This document shows, one piece after another, positions 30,345 through 37,423 of a stretch of 40,237 bases of DNA (its first letter is position 1; each line of letters opens with the position of its first letter). The notes beneath the pieces were generated by a model. That model searched no databases, was not told the origin of the DNA, and saw only the letters and a program-made list of their open reading frames with translations. Both the position numbers and the translations under genes were made by a program. The DNA lies in contig JBGPKK010000028.1 of assembly GCA_041485905.1 (NCBI GenBank), positions 1 to 40,237 of the forward strand, given 5' to 3'. The stretch comes from JAHFUI01 sp041485905 (GTDB lineage Bacteria; Acidobacteriota; Vicinamibacteria; Vicinamibacterales; CAVVIG01).

Positions 30345-31268
30345 ATGAAGCTGATTGTGCAACCTGACGCCGGCATCGCCCCCGTCATTACGGCGATCAA
30401 GCTGGCGAAGAAGACGATCGACGTGCTCATCTTTCGTCTCGATCGGCACGAGATCACGCGCGCGCTCGAGGCGGCCGTGGCGCGCGGGGTCGCGGTTCGC
30501 GCCCTCATTGCTCACACCAACAGCAGCGGCGAGAAAAGCCTCCGCACGCTCGAGCTCCGTCTTCTGGAACAGGGCGTGACCGTGTCGAGGACCGCCAGCG
30601 ACCTCGTGCGGTACCACGGCAAGATGATGATCGTCGACAACCGCGTGCTCCACGTGTACGGCTTCAATTTCACGGCGCTCGACATCGAGAAGAGCCGCAG
30701 TTTCGGCATCACGACGACCCACGAGAAACTCGTCCAGGAAGCGTTGAAGCTGTTCGAGGCCGACGCCGCGCGCCAACCCTACGTCCCCTCCTGCGACCGG
30801 TTCGTCGTCAGCCCCGAGACGGCTCGCGACCGTCTGGCGGAATTCATCAAAGGGGCGCGCAGGCAGCTGCTGATTTACGACCCCAAAGTCAGCGATCCGG
30901 CGATGTTGCGCCTGATCGCCGCCCGCGCCGCCGCCGGCGTGGAGGTGCGGATGATCGGGAAGCTCGGCGGCAAGAAGGCGGGGTTGCTGGCGGAGAAATA
31001 CCCCGGGAAGCGTCTCCACATTCGCGCGATCATCCGCGACGGACGTCTCGCGTTTCTCGGGAGCCAGAGCCTCCGCACGATCGAGCTCGAGAAGCGGCGC
31101 GAAGTGGGCGTCATCGTGAGCGATCCGAAGGTGGTGCGGCAGCTGCAGAGTGTCTTCGAGCAGGACTGGCTGCTGTCGGACTCAGGAAAGAAGGCCGCCA
31201 GGAAAACCGAGAAGGCGGAGCGAAAAGGCGGCAAGGATCCCGGGCGGGCGATGGCGGCGGCGACCTAG
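30345..31268 (+). CDS. Phospholipase D-superfamily protein
   Basis: Predicted 307-residue protein with two HKD half-sites. The first is HGKMMIVDN (H91, K93, D98) followed by YGFNFTALD. The second is HIRAIIRDG (H225, Arg in place of Lys at 227, D232) followed by FLGSQSL. The Lys-to-Arg change in the second half is unusual for a working PLD and may lower or alter activity. Each half has a strand-helix core (AIKLAKKTIDVLIFRLDRHE; LIYDPKVSDPAML). There is no signal peptide, so it should act in the cytoplasm, on lipids or nucleic acids. The C-terminal 35 residues are Lys/Arg-rich and could bind nucleic acid or membrane. GGAGG lies 19 bases upstream, in front of a five-codon frame (ATG at 30331) that ends in TGA overlapping this ATG. 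Confidence 0.82.
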   Translation: MKLIVQPDAGIAPVITAIKLAKKTIDVLIFRLDRHEITRALEAAVARGVAVRALIAHTNSSGEKSLRTLELRLLEQGVTVSRTASDLVRYHGKMMIVDNRVLHVYGFNFTALDIEKSRSFGITTTHEKLVQEALKLFEADAARQPYVPSCDRFVVSPETARDRLAEFIKGARRQLLIYDPKVSDPAMLRLIAARAAAGVEVRMIGKLGGKKAGLLAEKYPGKRLHIRAIIRDGRLAFLGSQSLRTIELEKRREVGVIVSDPKVVRQLQSVFEQDWLLSDSGKKAARKTEKAERKGGKDPGRAMAAAT

Positions 31269-31271
31269 CGA

Positions 31272-32258
31272 CTAACGACCGACGATGGCGTGTTGCGGAG
31301 ATCTCCAGAAATCCATGGTCGACACCCGGTGGACGCAGCCCACCGTACAGTACGGGGCGCACGACTTGGGCGTCGCGAACTCGCGGCGGATGTCGTCGAT
31401 CGCATAGGATTCGAGCGGCACGCCGGGATGTCCGCGCTGCTGCGAACAATAGTGCACCAGGCCGTCTTCACAGACGTACAGGTAGCGGGCGCCGGCGCGG
31501 CAGCGCCATTGGTTGGGTTTGCCGTCGGCGAGGTTGTCCTGAAAGTTGGTGATTCCGGAATACAGATTCTTAAAGACCTGCCACGGGCCGTTAATGTTCG
31601 CTGACACTTCGTCGAACACCTGACGCTCGATCCCGCCGAGTGGTTTCAGCCGGCCCGATCCGTCGTGAATGATGCCGATTGACGTGGAAAACCCCAGCTC
31701 GCGCGCCCGCGAGTTGATCGTGCGCGCGTCCTCCGGGTTCTTGATCCCCCCGCCCAGCACCGAGTTGATGTTGACGTCGAACGCGGCGTGTTCGCGAAGG
31801 TCCTGCAGCTTCTTGTCCAGGACGCGGAGGCTCTTCTTCGACACCTCGTCGGGTTCGACGTTGTCGATGCTGATTTGGAGGAAATCCAGACCGGCGTCGT
31901 TCAGCTCGTGAATCCGTTTGGGCACGAGGAAGTAGCCATTCGTGATCAGCCCCGCCATCATGCCGCGTGCGCGGATATAACGGATGAGATCGTCCAGGTC
32001 CGGATGCAGCATCGGCTCGCCGCCGCTGAAGGCGACGACCGACGTGCCCAGCTCCGCGAGCTTGTCGATGCGGCGCCGCAACGTGTCGGTCGGGACCGGC
32101 GGCGACACCTTGTCGTACTCGTTGCAGTAGCCGCAGTCGATGTTGCAGCGCCGGATCGGAATGATCTGCACCAGCAGCGGGTGCGCGGTGTCGGCGAGGC
32201 CACGGACAAACTCGCGAGCCGACCGCGCCTTGCGGCTGACCGTCGTCAAAAGACCCAT
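31272..32258 (-). CDS. Radical SAM protein with a C-terminal cysteine cluster
   Basis: Predicted 328-residue iron-sulfur enzyme. The radical SAM motif is CNIDCGYC near residue 38 (CxxxCxxC); the SAM-binding GGEP follows in VAFSGGEPMLHP, then LITNGYFL and FLQISIDN on successive barrel strands. The C-terminal part carries further cysteines (WRCRAGARYLYVCEDGLVHY, CSQQRG, CAPYCTVGCVH). These fit a SPASM-type or twitch domain binding extra iron-sulfur clusters, as in enzymes that modify peptides. The substrate is not evident; no precursor-peptide gene is obvious next to it. It is divergent from the SET-domain gene with only 32 bases between, and ends four bases from the PLD gene on the other strand. 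Confidence 0.88.
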   Translation of the reverse strand: MGLLTTVSRKARSAREFVRGLADTAHPLLVQIIPIRRCNIDCGYCNEYDKVSPPVPTDTLRRRIDKLAELGTSVVAFSGGEPMLHPDLDDLIRYIRARGMMAGLITNGYFLVPKRIHELNDAGLDFLQISIDNVEPDEVSKKSLRVLDKKLQDLREHAAFDVNINSVLGGGIKNPEDARTINSRARELGFSTSIGIIHDGSGRLKPLGGIERQVFDEVSANINGPWQVFKNLYSGITNFQDNLADGKPNQWRCRAGARYLYVCEDGLVHYCSQQRGHPGVPLESYAIDDIRREFATPKSCAPYCTVGCVHRVSTMDFWRSPQHAIVGR

Positions 32259-32290
32259 GGAATCAATAAATTATATATCGTAGGAGGCAG
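32259..32290. promoter_or_regulatory. Compact AT-rich divergent promoter region
   Basis: The 32 bases between the radical SAM gene (minus) and the SET gene (plus) hold AATAAATTATATATCG, the only such AT-rich run nearby, and GGAGG for the SET gene. Both promoters must overlap each other and reach into the coding ends, so the genes are probably controlled together. Confidence 0.4.
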
Positions 32291-32683
32291 ATGATCGAGA
32301 AACGGCGATCCCCCGTCCACGGCGCTGGCGTCTACGCAACCCGGGCCATTTCCAAGAACACACGAGTCATTCATTATGCCGGCGAGAAGATCGCGAACCG
32401 CGAGAGCCTCAAGCGGGAGCGCCGGTACATCAAAAAGGGCCACATCTGGTGCTTCAAGCTGACGAACCGGACGGTCATCGATGCGGGCGTCGGAGGCAAC
32501 CTCGCGCGCTTCATCAACCACTCCTGCCGGCCGAACTGCTATATCGACATCAAAGGCGGCGTGATCTGGATCCGCGCGGCCCGCACGATTCGGAAAGGCG
32601 AAGAGTTGAGTTACGACTACAACACCGACGGCGAGGGTCTCATCCAGTGCCGGTGCCGTCCGTCCTGTCAGCGATTGATTTGA
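32291..32683 (+). CDS. SET-domain protein lysine methyltransferase
   Basis: Predicted 130-residue protein that is almost only a SET domain, transferring methyl from S-adenosylmethionine to lysine side chains. ATG at 32291 with GGAGG seven bases upstream. It shows the opening RSPVHGAGVYATRAI, the pseudoknot motifs RFINHSCRPNCYI (N76-H77) and GEELSYDYN (catalytic Tyr near 109-110), and a post-SET zinc-cluster set (C83 with C120, C122 and C126, one residue shorter than the usual CxCx4C). No extra DNA- or histone-binding domain is present. Such small SET proteins are known in several bacterial groups; targets are mostly unknown. It overlaps the hydrolase gene by one base (TGATG). Confidence 0.88.
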   Translation: MIEKRRSPVHGAGVYATRAISKNTRVIHYAGEKIANRESLKRERRYIKKGHIWCFKLTNRTVIDAGVGGNLARFINHSCRPNCYIDIKGGVIWIRAARTIRKGEELSYDYNTDGEGLIQCRCRPSCQRLI

Positions 32684-33324
32684 TGCACGTCTTCTACCTG
32701 CATGGGTTCGCCTCGTCACCGCAGTCGAAGAAGGCCGCGTATTGTGCCGAGCGACTGCGGCCGCACGGGGTCGCGCTCCAGTGCCCCGACTTCAACGAAC
32801 CGGAGTTCGCGTCGCTGACGATGACGCGGATGCTCGACCGGCTGGCGGCCGACATCGCGACGCTCGATACGCAGCCCATCGTGCTCATCGGGTCGAGTCT
32901 CGGTGCCGTCGTCGCCATTCACACGGCAGCCCGCATACCCGATCGCATCGATCGTCTCGTGCTGCTCGCCCCCGCGGTGATGTTCCCCAGGGACGCTCCC
33001 GAGGTGCTCGGCGCCGAAGCGGTGGCGCGCTGGCAGGCGACAGGAACCCTCGACGTGTTTCACCACGGGTACGGCGGCACGCGCGCACTGAGCTATACCT
33101 TCTACGAGGACGGCCTGAGGTACGATGCGTTGGCGGCCGAGATCGGGCAGCCGACGCTGATCTTTCAAGGCCGGCGCGACGAGGCGGTCGATTATCGGGT
33201 CATCGAACAATATGCGGCGGCTCGGCCCAACGTGAAGCTCACGCTGCTCGACGACGATCATCAGTTGATCGCGAGCCTGCCGCGAATCTGGACCGACGTC
33301 GCGGGATTCCTGGGGCTGACGTGA
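32683..33324 (+). CDS. Alpha/beta hydrolase of the YqiA/UPF0227 type
   Basis: Predicted 213-residue serine esterase. It opens with YLHGFASSPQSKK, typical of YqiA-like hydrolases. The nucleophile is Ser in GSSLG (residues 70-74). The acid is likely Asp in FQGRRDEAVD and the base His in LDDDHQLI. There is no signal peptide, so it is cytoplasmic. The ATG overlaps the SET-gene stop, and its own stop overlaps the GTG of the next gene, so the three genes are translated as one unit. The natural ester is unknown. Confidence 0.85.
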   Translation: MHVFYLHGFASSPQSKKAAYCAERLRPHGVALQCPDFNEPEFASLTMTRMLDRLAADIATLDTQPIVLIGSSLGAVVAIHTAARIPDRIDRLVLLAPAVMFPRDAPEVLGAEAVARWQATGTLDVFHHGYGGTRALSYTFYEDGLRYDALAAEIGQPTLIFQGRRDEAVDYRVIEQYAAARPNVKLTLLDDDHQLIASLPRIWTDVAGFLGLT

Positions 33325-34913
33325 GAACGTTCGTCGTCTCCATTGCCGCGACCGTGGTGATCGCGCAAGGCCCTTCGACGCTGGGCATGTCCAAAGGCGA
33401 GCTCCGGGCGGCCGCCACATCGGCCAGCACGCAAAGCCCGGCCGCACCGTCCTCCACCCCCGAGCTCCAGCTCCGCATCGGCATCGCGCGGCCGGGAGGA
33501 CGCTACACCGTCGCCGATATTCCGATCGAGGTCTATGTGGCACGCGTGCTCGGGGGAGAGGCGGCCCGCGACAGTCCGCCTGCGGCGCTCGAAGCCCTGG
33601 CGATCACGATCCGCACGTTCGCGCTTGCCAACCGCGGGCGCCACCGCGCGGATGGCTTCGATCTGTGCGACCAGACGCATTGCCAGGTTCTGCGCACCGC
33701 GACGCCCGCGACCGAACGCGCCGCTGCGGCGACGGCGGGGCGCGTGCTGCTGCGAGACGGCCTTCCCGCCTCGGTGTACTACAGCGCCTCGTGCGGCGGC
33801 CGGACCGAGATTCCCTCTGCCGTGTGGCCGGGCGCAGAGGATCCCCCCTTCCTGCCCTCGCGGCGCGACGATGCGTGCGGAGGTGCCCCGATGTGGACGG
33901 CCGACCTCGCCGGCACCGATCTGCTCCACGCGTTGCACGCGGGCGGATTCCGCGGCGCGCGCCTGCGCGAGATGCGGATTGCTTCGCACAACGGATCCGG
34001 GCGCGTCGCCCGTTTGCATCTCGACGGTCTGAATCCAGAGCAGATTTCAGGTCAGGATCTGCGCGCCGTCGTCGGACGGACGCTGGGATGGCAACACATC
34101 AAGAGCACGGTGTTCGATCTGACGCGTGACGGCGACCGTTATCACTTCAGCGGTCACGGTTCCGGACACGGGGTCGGCATGTGCGTGGTCGGGTCGGTAC
34201 AGCTCGCCGTACGGGGGCAGAGCGCGGTGGACATTCTCCATCGGTACTATCCGGGGCTGGAGATTGGGACGCCAAACGGAGTCGTGGCGGTTGCGGGAAC
34301 CCGCGCGGGTCGGTCGACCACCTCGACGCCAGTCCCACGCGCGACCACGCCGCCGACTCCCGCGGCAGCGGCGGCCGGTCCGGAGATGTTGATTTCTCTG
34401 CCAGACGGTGACGAAGGCGAGCGCGCGGTCATCGCCGACCTCGCATTGCGCGCGCGCGCGCAACTGTCAAGAACGCTGGCGATCCCGGCTCCTCGCGTCG
34501 TCCTTCGGTTCCATCCGACGATTGACGTCTACGAGGAGGCGACAGGCCAGCCGTGGTTTACCTCCGGCGCGATGGTCAACGGCGAAGTGCATTTGCCTCC
34601 GTTGACGGTGCTGCGGGACCGAGGTGTGCTGGAACGAACCGTGCGCCACGAGCTCGTGCACGTGATGACCAACCTGGCGTTGGCAGGTCGACCGTTGTGG
34701 GTCCGCGAGGGCGCGGCGATTTACTTCGCGGGCGAACCGGCGATTCCCGGTGACAGCCCGTCGCGCCCGGCTCCGCTGCAGGCGCCATGTCCGGGCGAGT
34801 CCGAGTTACTGCGGCCGGTGTCCGTTGGCGCGCTCACCAATGCGTACGCCCGAGCCCAGTCCTGTTTCGCGCGCCAGATCGCGCAGGGTAAATCCTGGCG
34901 CGACGTGCGCTGA
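33321..34913 (+). CDS. SpoIID/LytB-domain protein fused to a gluzincin metallopeptidase
   Basis: Predicted 530-residue exported protein. The GTG at 33321 overlaps the hydrolase stop (GTGA); an N-terminal hydrophobic stretch (TFVVSIAATVVIAQG) is a signal or anchor. Residues about 50-320 are a SpoIID domain, related to the glycan-cutting protein SpoIID and amidase enhancer LytB: IPIEVYVARVLGGEA, ALAITIRTFALANRGRH, SVYYSASCGGRTE and GHGSGHGVGMCVVG. After a Pro/Thr/Ala linker (about 335-355) comes a zinc peptidase domain with HELVH and, 19 residues on, the Glu of WVREGAAIYFAG. The pairing suggests a peptidoglycan-remodelling or cell-wall protein maturation factor. A separate gene model for each half is not needed; the frame is continuous. 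Confidence 0.83.
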   Translation: MRTFVVSIAATVVIAQGPSTLGMSKGELRAAATSASTQSPAAPSSTPELQLRIGIARPGGRYTVADIPIEVYVARVLGGEAARDSPPAALEALAITIRTFALANRGRHRADGFDLCDQTHCQVLRTATPATERAAAATAGRVLLRDGLPASVYYSASCGGRTEIPSAVWPGAEDPPFLPSRRDDACGGAPMWTADLAGTDLLHALHAGGFRGARLREMRIASHNGSGRVARLHLDGLNPEQISGQDLRAVVGRTLGWQHIKSTVFDLTRDGDRYHFSGHGSGHGVGMCVVGSVQLAVRGQSAVDILHRYYPGLEIGTPNGVVAVAGTRAGRSTTSTPVPRATTPPTPAAAAAGPEMLISLPDGDEGERAVIADLALRARAQLSRTLAIPAPRVVLRFHPTIDVYEEATGQPWFTSGAMVNGEVHLPPLTVLRDRGVLERTVRHELVHVMTNLALAGRPLWVREGAAIYFAGEPAIPGDSPSRPAPLQAPCPGESELLRPVSVGALTNAYARAQSCFARQIAQGKSWRDVR

Positions 34914-34945
34914 AGCGCGCTCTATGAGCGCGCGCAAGACCTCGA

Positions 34946-35641
34946 TCAACCCGACAGCGGAAGGGAGACGATGGCTGCAGAACGGTGGAGATCGCCGGTT
35001 GGCGACCAGATGCGGCCACCGTGGCGCTCGATGACGCGGCGTGCGATCGGCAGCGACAGTCCCACGCCGCCGCGTTTTTCATCGAACCGGGCGGCGTCGG
35101 CTTCGTATACGGACTGGATGTCTGGTTCGGCGGCCACGATGAGAATGGCTGAGTCGGCGCCGTCGCGCGTGACGAGCCGCCGCTCGACGACGACCGTGGT
35201 GTTTGACGGCGTCTCCCGCAGGCTGGCGTGGAAAATCGCAGTGAACGCGCGCTGCAGTCGTGTCAAGTCGCCTAGCATCGCAGCTCCGGTTGCCTGACCG
35301 CGAACCTCCAGCCGGACATTACGCTCGTCAGCCTCAGGCACACCTTGGGCCGCCTCCGCCACCACCGGAAAGACGTCGAATGTCTGATGGGCCAGCTCAA
35401 CGCGATCGGCATCGAGCTTCTGGATCTCGCTCAGTTCGGCGATGAGCGCGACGAGCCGCTGGCACGACCGTTCGGCTCCGTCGATCATCTTCCGCTGCCC
35501 CTCGGTAAGCGGCGGCTCGTCGAGCTGGAGCATCCGCAGGTAGCCGCCGATCACGCTCGCCGGGCTGCGGAATTCGTGGACTGCGAGTGATAGAAGTTGC
35601 ACGTAGGAGTCGTCGCGCGTGGGCATGTGATGCGGCGACAC
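34946..35641 (-). CDS. Small soluble histidine kinase with degenerate ATP-binding region
   Basis: Predicted 231-residue protein without membrane helices or input domain. The phospho-accepting helix is intact (LAVHEFRSPASVIGGYLRML, His near residue 22). In the ATPase part the N-box should read like NLLxNAxK; here the matching RAFTAIFHASLRETPS has no Asn. The DxGxG box is absent (ILIVAAEPDIQSVYE). The last glycine box survives (GGVGLSLPIARRVIERHGG). It may bind ATP poorly and act as a phosphotransfer or dimer partner. No response regulator is adjacent. Start at GTG 35641, or ATG 35626; neither has a strong ribosome binding site. Confidence 0.75.
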   Translation of the reverse strand: MSPHHMPTRDDSYVQLLSLAVHEFRSPASVIGGYLRMLQLDEPPLTEGQRKMIDGAERSCQRLVALIAELSEIQKLDADRVELAHQTFDVFPVVAEAAQGVPEADERNVRLEVRGQATGAAMLGDLTRLQRAFTAIFHASLRETPSNTTVVVERRLVTRDGADSAILIVAAEPDIQSVYEADAARFDEKRGGVGLSLPIARRVIERHGGRIWSPTGDLHRSAAIVSLPLSG

Positions 35642-35725
35642 TTGCAGTCTTCAGGCTACCACAGGCTCGGAAACGCGAATTGTGAGGCCCGCCGCGATTT
35701 TGCCGGGTCCGGTCCCGGATGTACC

Positions 35726-35731
35726 TATAAT
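35726..35731 (+). promoter_or_regulatory. -10 box of msrPQ
   Basis: TATAAT, 33 bases before the msrP start codon; AGGGAACG and GCGGGGAT follow. A TTGCCG lies 20 bases upstream, too far for a good -35 box. Confidence 0.45.
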
Positions 35732-35764
35732 TGAGGGAACGTCATTTGGACTGCGGGGATTCTT

Positions 35765-36736
35765 ATGCTGATCAAACATCCAGCGGATATTCCGAGCTCC
35801 GACATCACGGACAAGAAAGTGTACCTGAATCGACGCGAGTTCATTCGTGCCGCGGCAGGCACCGCGGTGGTGGCCGGCGCCGGCGTGTTCGTGACTGAAA
35901 AGCTGCTGGGGGCGCAAGGGCCCGCGCCTCATGGCCGGAAGCTCGTCACCACGAAGAGCCCGCTCAGCACCACCGAGACGCCGAACACGTGGGACCACAT
36001 CACCACGTACAACAATTTCTACGAGTTGGAGCCAGGGGCCGGACCCGGACCGTCGCAGATGGCGAAAAGCTTCAAACCCGCCGAGCCGTGGACGGTCAGC
36101 GTCGAAGGGGAGTGCGCCAAAGGCGGGAAGATGAACCTCGAGGACATTCTCAAAGGCGAAACCCTCGAGGACCGCATCTACCGTCACCGCTGCGTCGAAG
36201 CGTGGTCGATGGTGATTCCGTGGGTCGGTTTCCCGCTTGGCAATTTCATCAAGCGCTGCCAGCCGACGGCGAAGGCGAAGTTCATCGAGTTCACGACACT
36301 GCTCGATCCCCGGCAGTTCCCCGGTCAGCGACTCCCGGTTCTCGACTGGCCCTATATCGAAGCATTGCGGATGGACGAGGCGATGCATCCGCTGACGATT
36401 CTCGGGGTCGGTGTCTACGGCGAAGTCCTGCCGAGCCAGAACGGTGCGCCGCTGCGCCTCGTGATTCCCTGGAAATACGGCTTCAAAGGGGGCAAGTCGA
36501 TCGTGAAAATCCGTTTCGTCGAGAAGCAGCCGCTCAATACGTGGCAGCGGACTGCGCCCAACGAGTACGGCTTCTACGCGAACGTGAACCCGAAGGTGGA
36601 CCATCCACGCTGGACCCAGGCGCGTGAGCGGCGCCTTCCGAGCATCTTCCAGAACCATCCGACCGAGATGTTCAACGGCTACGGCGACCAGGTGGCGAGT
36701 CTGTACACCGGCATGGATCTGAAGAGGAATTTCTAG
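35765..36736 (+). CDS. msrP: MsrP, periplasmic protein-methionine-sulfoxide reductase, molybdopterin subunit
   Basis: Predicted 323-residue molybdoenzyme (formerly YedY) that repairs oxidised methionines in periplasmic proteins. A Tat signal is plain: NRREFIRAAAGTAVVAGAG at residues 22-40, with a likely cut near LLGAQG. The catalytic core has TWDHITTYNNFYELEP, DRIYRHRCVEAWSM with C143 as the molybdenum ligand, and VIPWVGFPLG. The C-terminal block PWKYGFKGGKSIVKIRF is also typical. Length fits the family. msrQ follows nine bases later, giving the standard operon in which MsrQ passes electrons from the membrane. Confidence 0.95.
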   Translation: MLIKHPADIPSSDITDKKVYLNRREFIRAAAGTAVVAGAGVFVTEKLLGAQGPAPHGRKLVTTKSPLSTTETPNTWDHITTYNNFYELEPGAGPGPSQMAKSFKPAEPWTVSVEGECAKGGKMNLEDILKGETLEDRIYRHRCVEAWSMVIPWVGFPLGNFIKRCQPTAKAKFIEFTTLLDPRQFPGQRLPVLDWPYIEALRMDEAMHPLTILGVGVYGEVLPSQNGAPLRLVIPWKYGFKGGKSIVKIRFVEKQPLNTWQRTAPNEYGFYANVNPKVDHPRWTQARERRLPSIFQNHPTEMFNGYGDQVASLYTGMDLKRNF

Positions 36737-36745
36737 CTCAGGCTC

Positions 36746-37423
36746 GTGACATCGAACCAGGCGGTCCGCTGGGTTCTGAAGCCCGCCGTCTTTCTGGCCG
36801 CGCTGATTCCCTTCGGGCTGCTTCTTCAGGGCCTGACGACCGGCAACCTCGGCGCAGACCCACTCAAGGAAATCACGAACGAAACCGGACTCTGGACGCT
36901 CCGGTTTCTCTGTATCACGCTGACCATGACGCCGCTGCGGCGGCTCACCGGATGGAACGGCGCGATTCGTCTTCGGCGGATGGTCGGGCTGTTCGCCTTT
37001 TTTTACGGCACGTCCCACCTGCTCATCTTCATCGTCTTCGATCGTCTGGCAGGGCTGAATTTCCCTCCGCTCGCATCATTGCAGACGATTCGCGATCTCA
37101 GCGCGTCCATCGGCGGTGAGATTTACAAGCGCCCCTACATCACGGTGGGATTCACGGCCTGGGTGTGCATGCTCGCGCTCGCCGCGACGTCAACGGGCGG
37201 CTGGGTTCGCCGGCTGGGCGGCAAGGGGTGGCAGCGGCTTCACCGGCTCGTGTATGTGGCGGCGGTCGCCGGTGTCGTTCACTACTGGTGGTCGGTAAAG
37301 GCCGACCTGCGCGGTCCAGAGGCCTACGCAGTCGTCGTCGGCGTTCTGCTCGCGCTCAGGATTTTCTGGTCGAAGTGGATTCGCGCGGCCGTCCATGCGC
37401 GCCCGGCGCCTCCTACCGGCTGA
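36746..37423 (+). CDS. msrQ: MsrQ, haem-binding membrane subunit of the MsrPQ system
   Basis: Predicted 225-residue inner-membrane protein of the ferric-reductase-like family (formerly YedZ) that feeds electrons from quinols to MsrP. The start is GTG at 36746. Six hydrophobic helices can be seen; conserved His are in GTSHLLIFIVFD, in WQRLHRLVYVAAVAGVVHYW (two) and TMTPLRRLTG marks the second loop. Its end overlaps the end of the convergent 5'-nucleotidase gene by 11 bases. Confidence 0.93.
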   Translation: MTSNQAVRWVLKPAVFLAALIPFGLLLQGLTTGNLGADPLKEITNETGLWTLRFLCITLTMTPLRRLTGWNGAIRLRRMVGLFAFFYGTSHLLIFIVFDRLAGLNFPPLASLQTIRDLSASIGGEIYKRPYITVGFTAWVCMLALAATSTGGWVRRLGGKGWQRLHRLVYVAAVAGVVHYWWSVKADLRGPEAYAVVVGVLLALRIFWSKWIRAAVHARPAPPTG

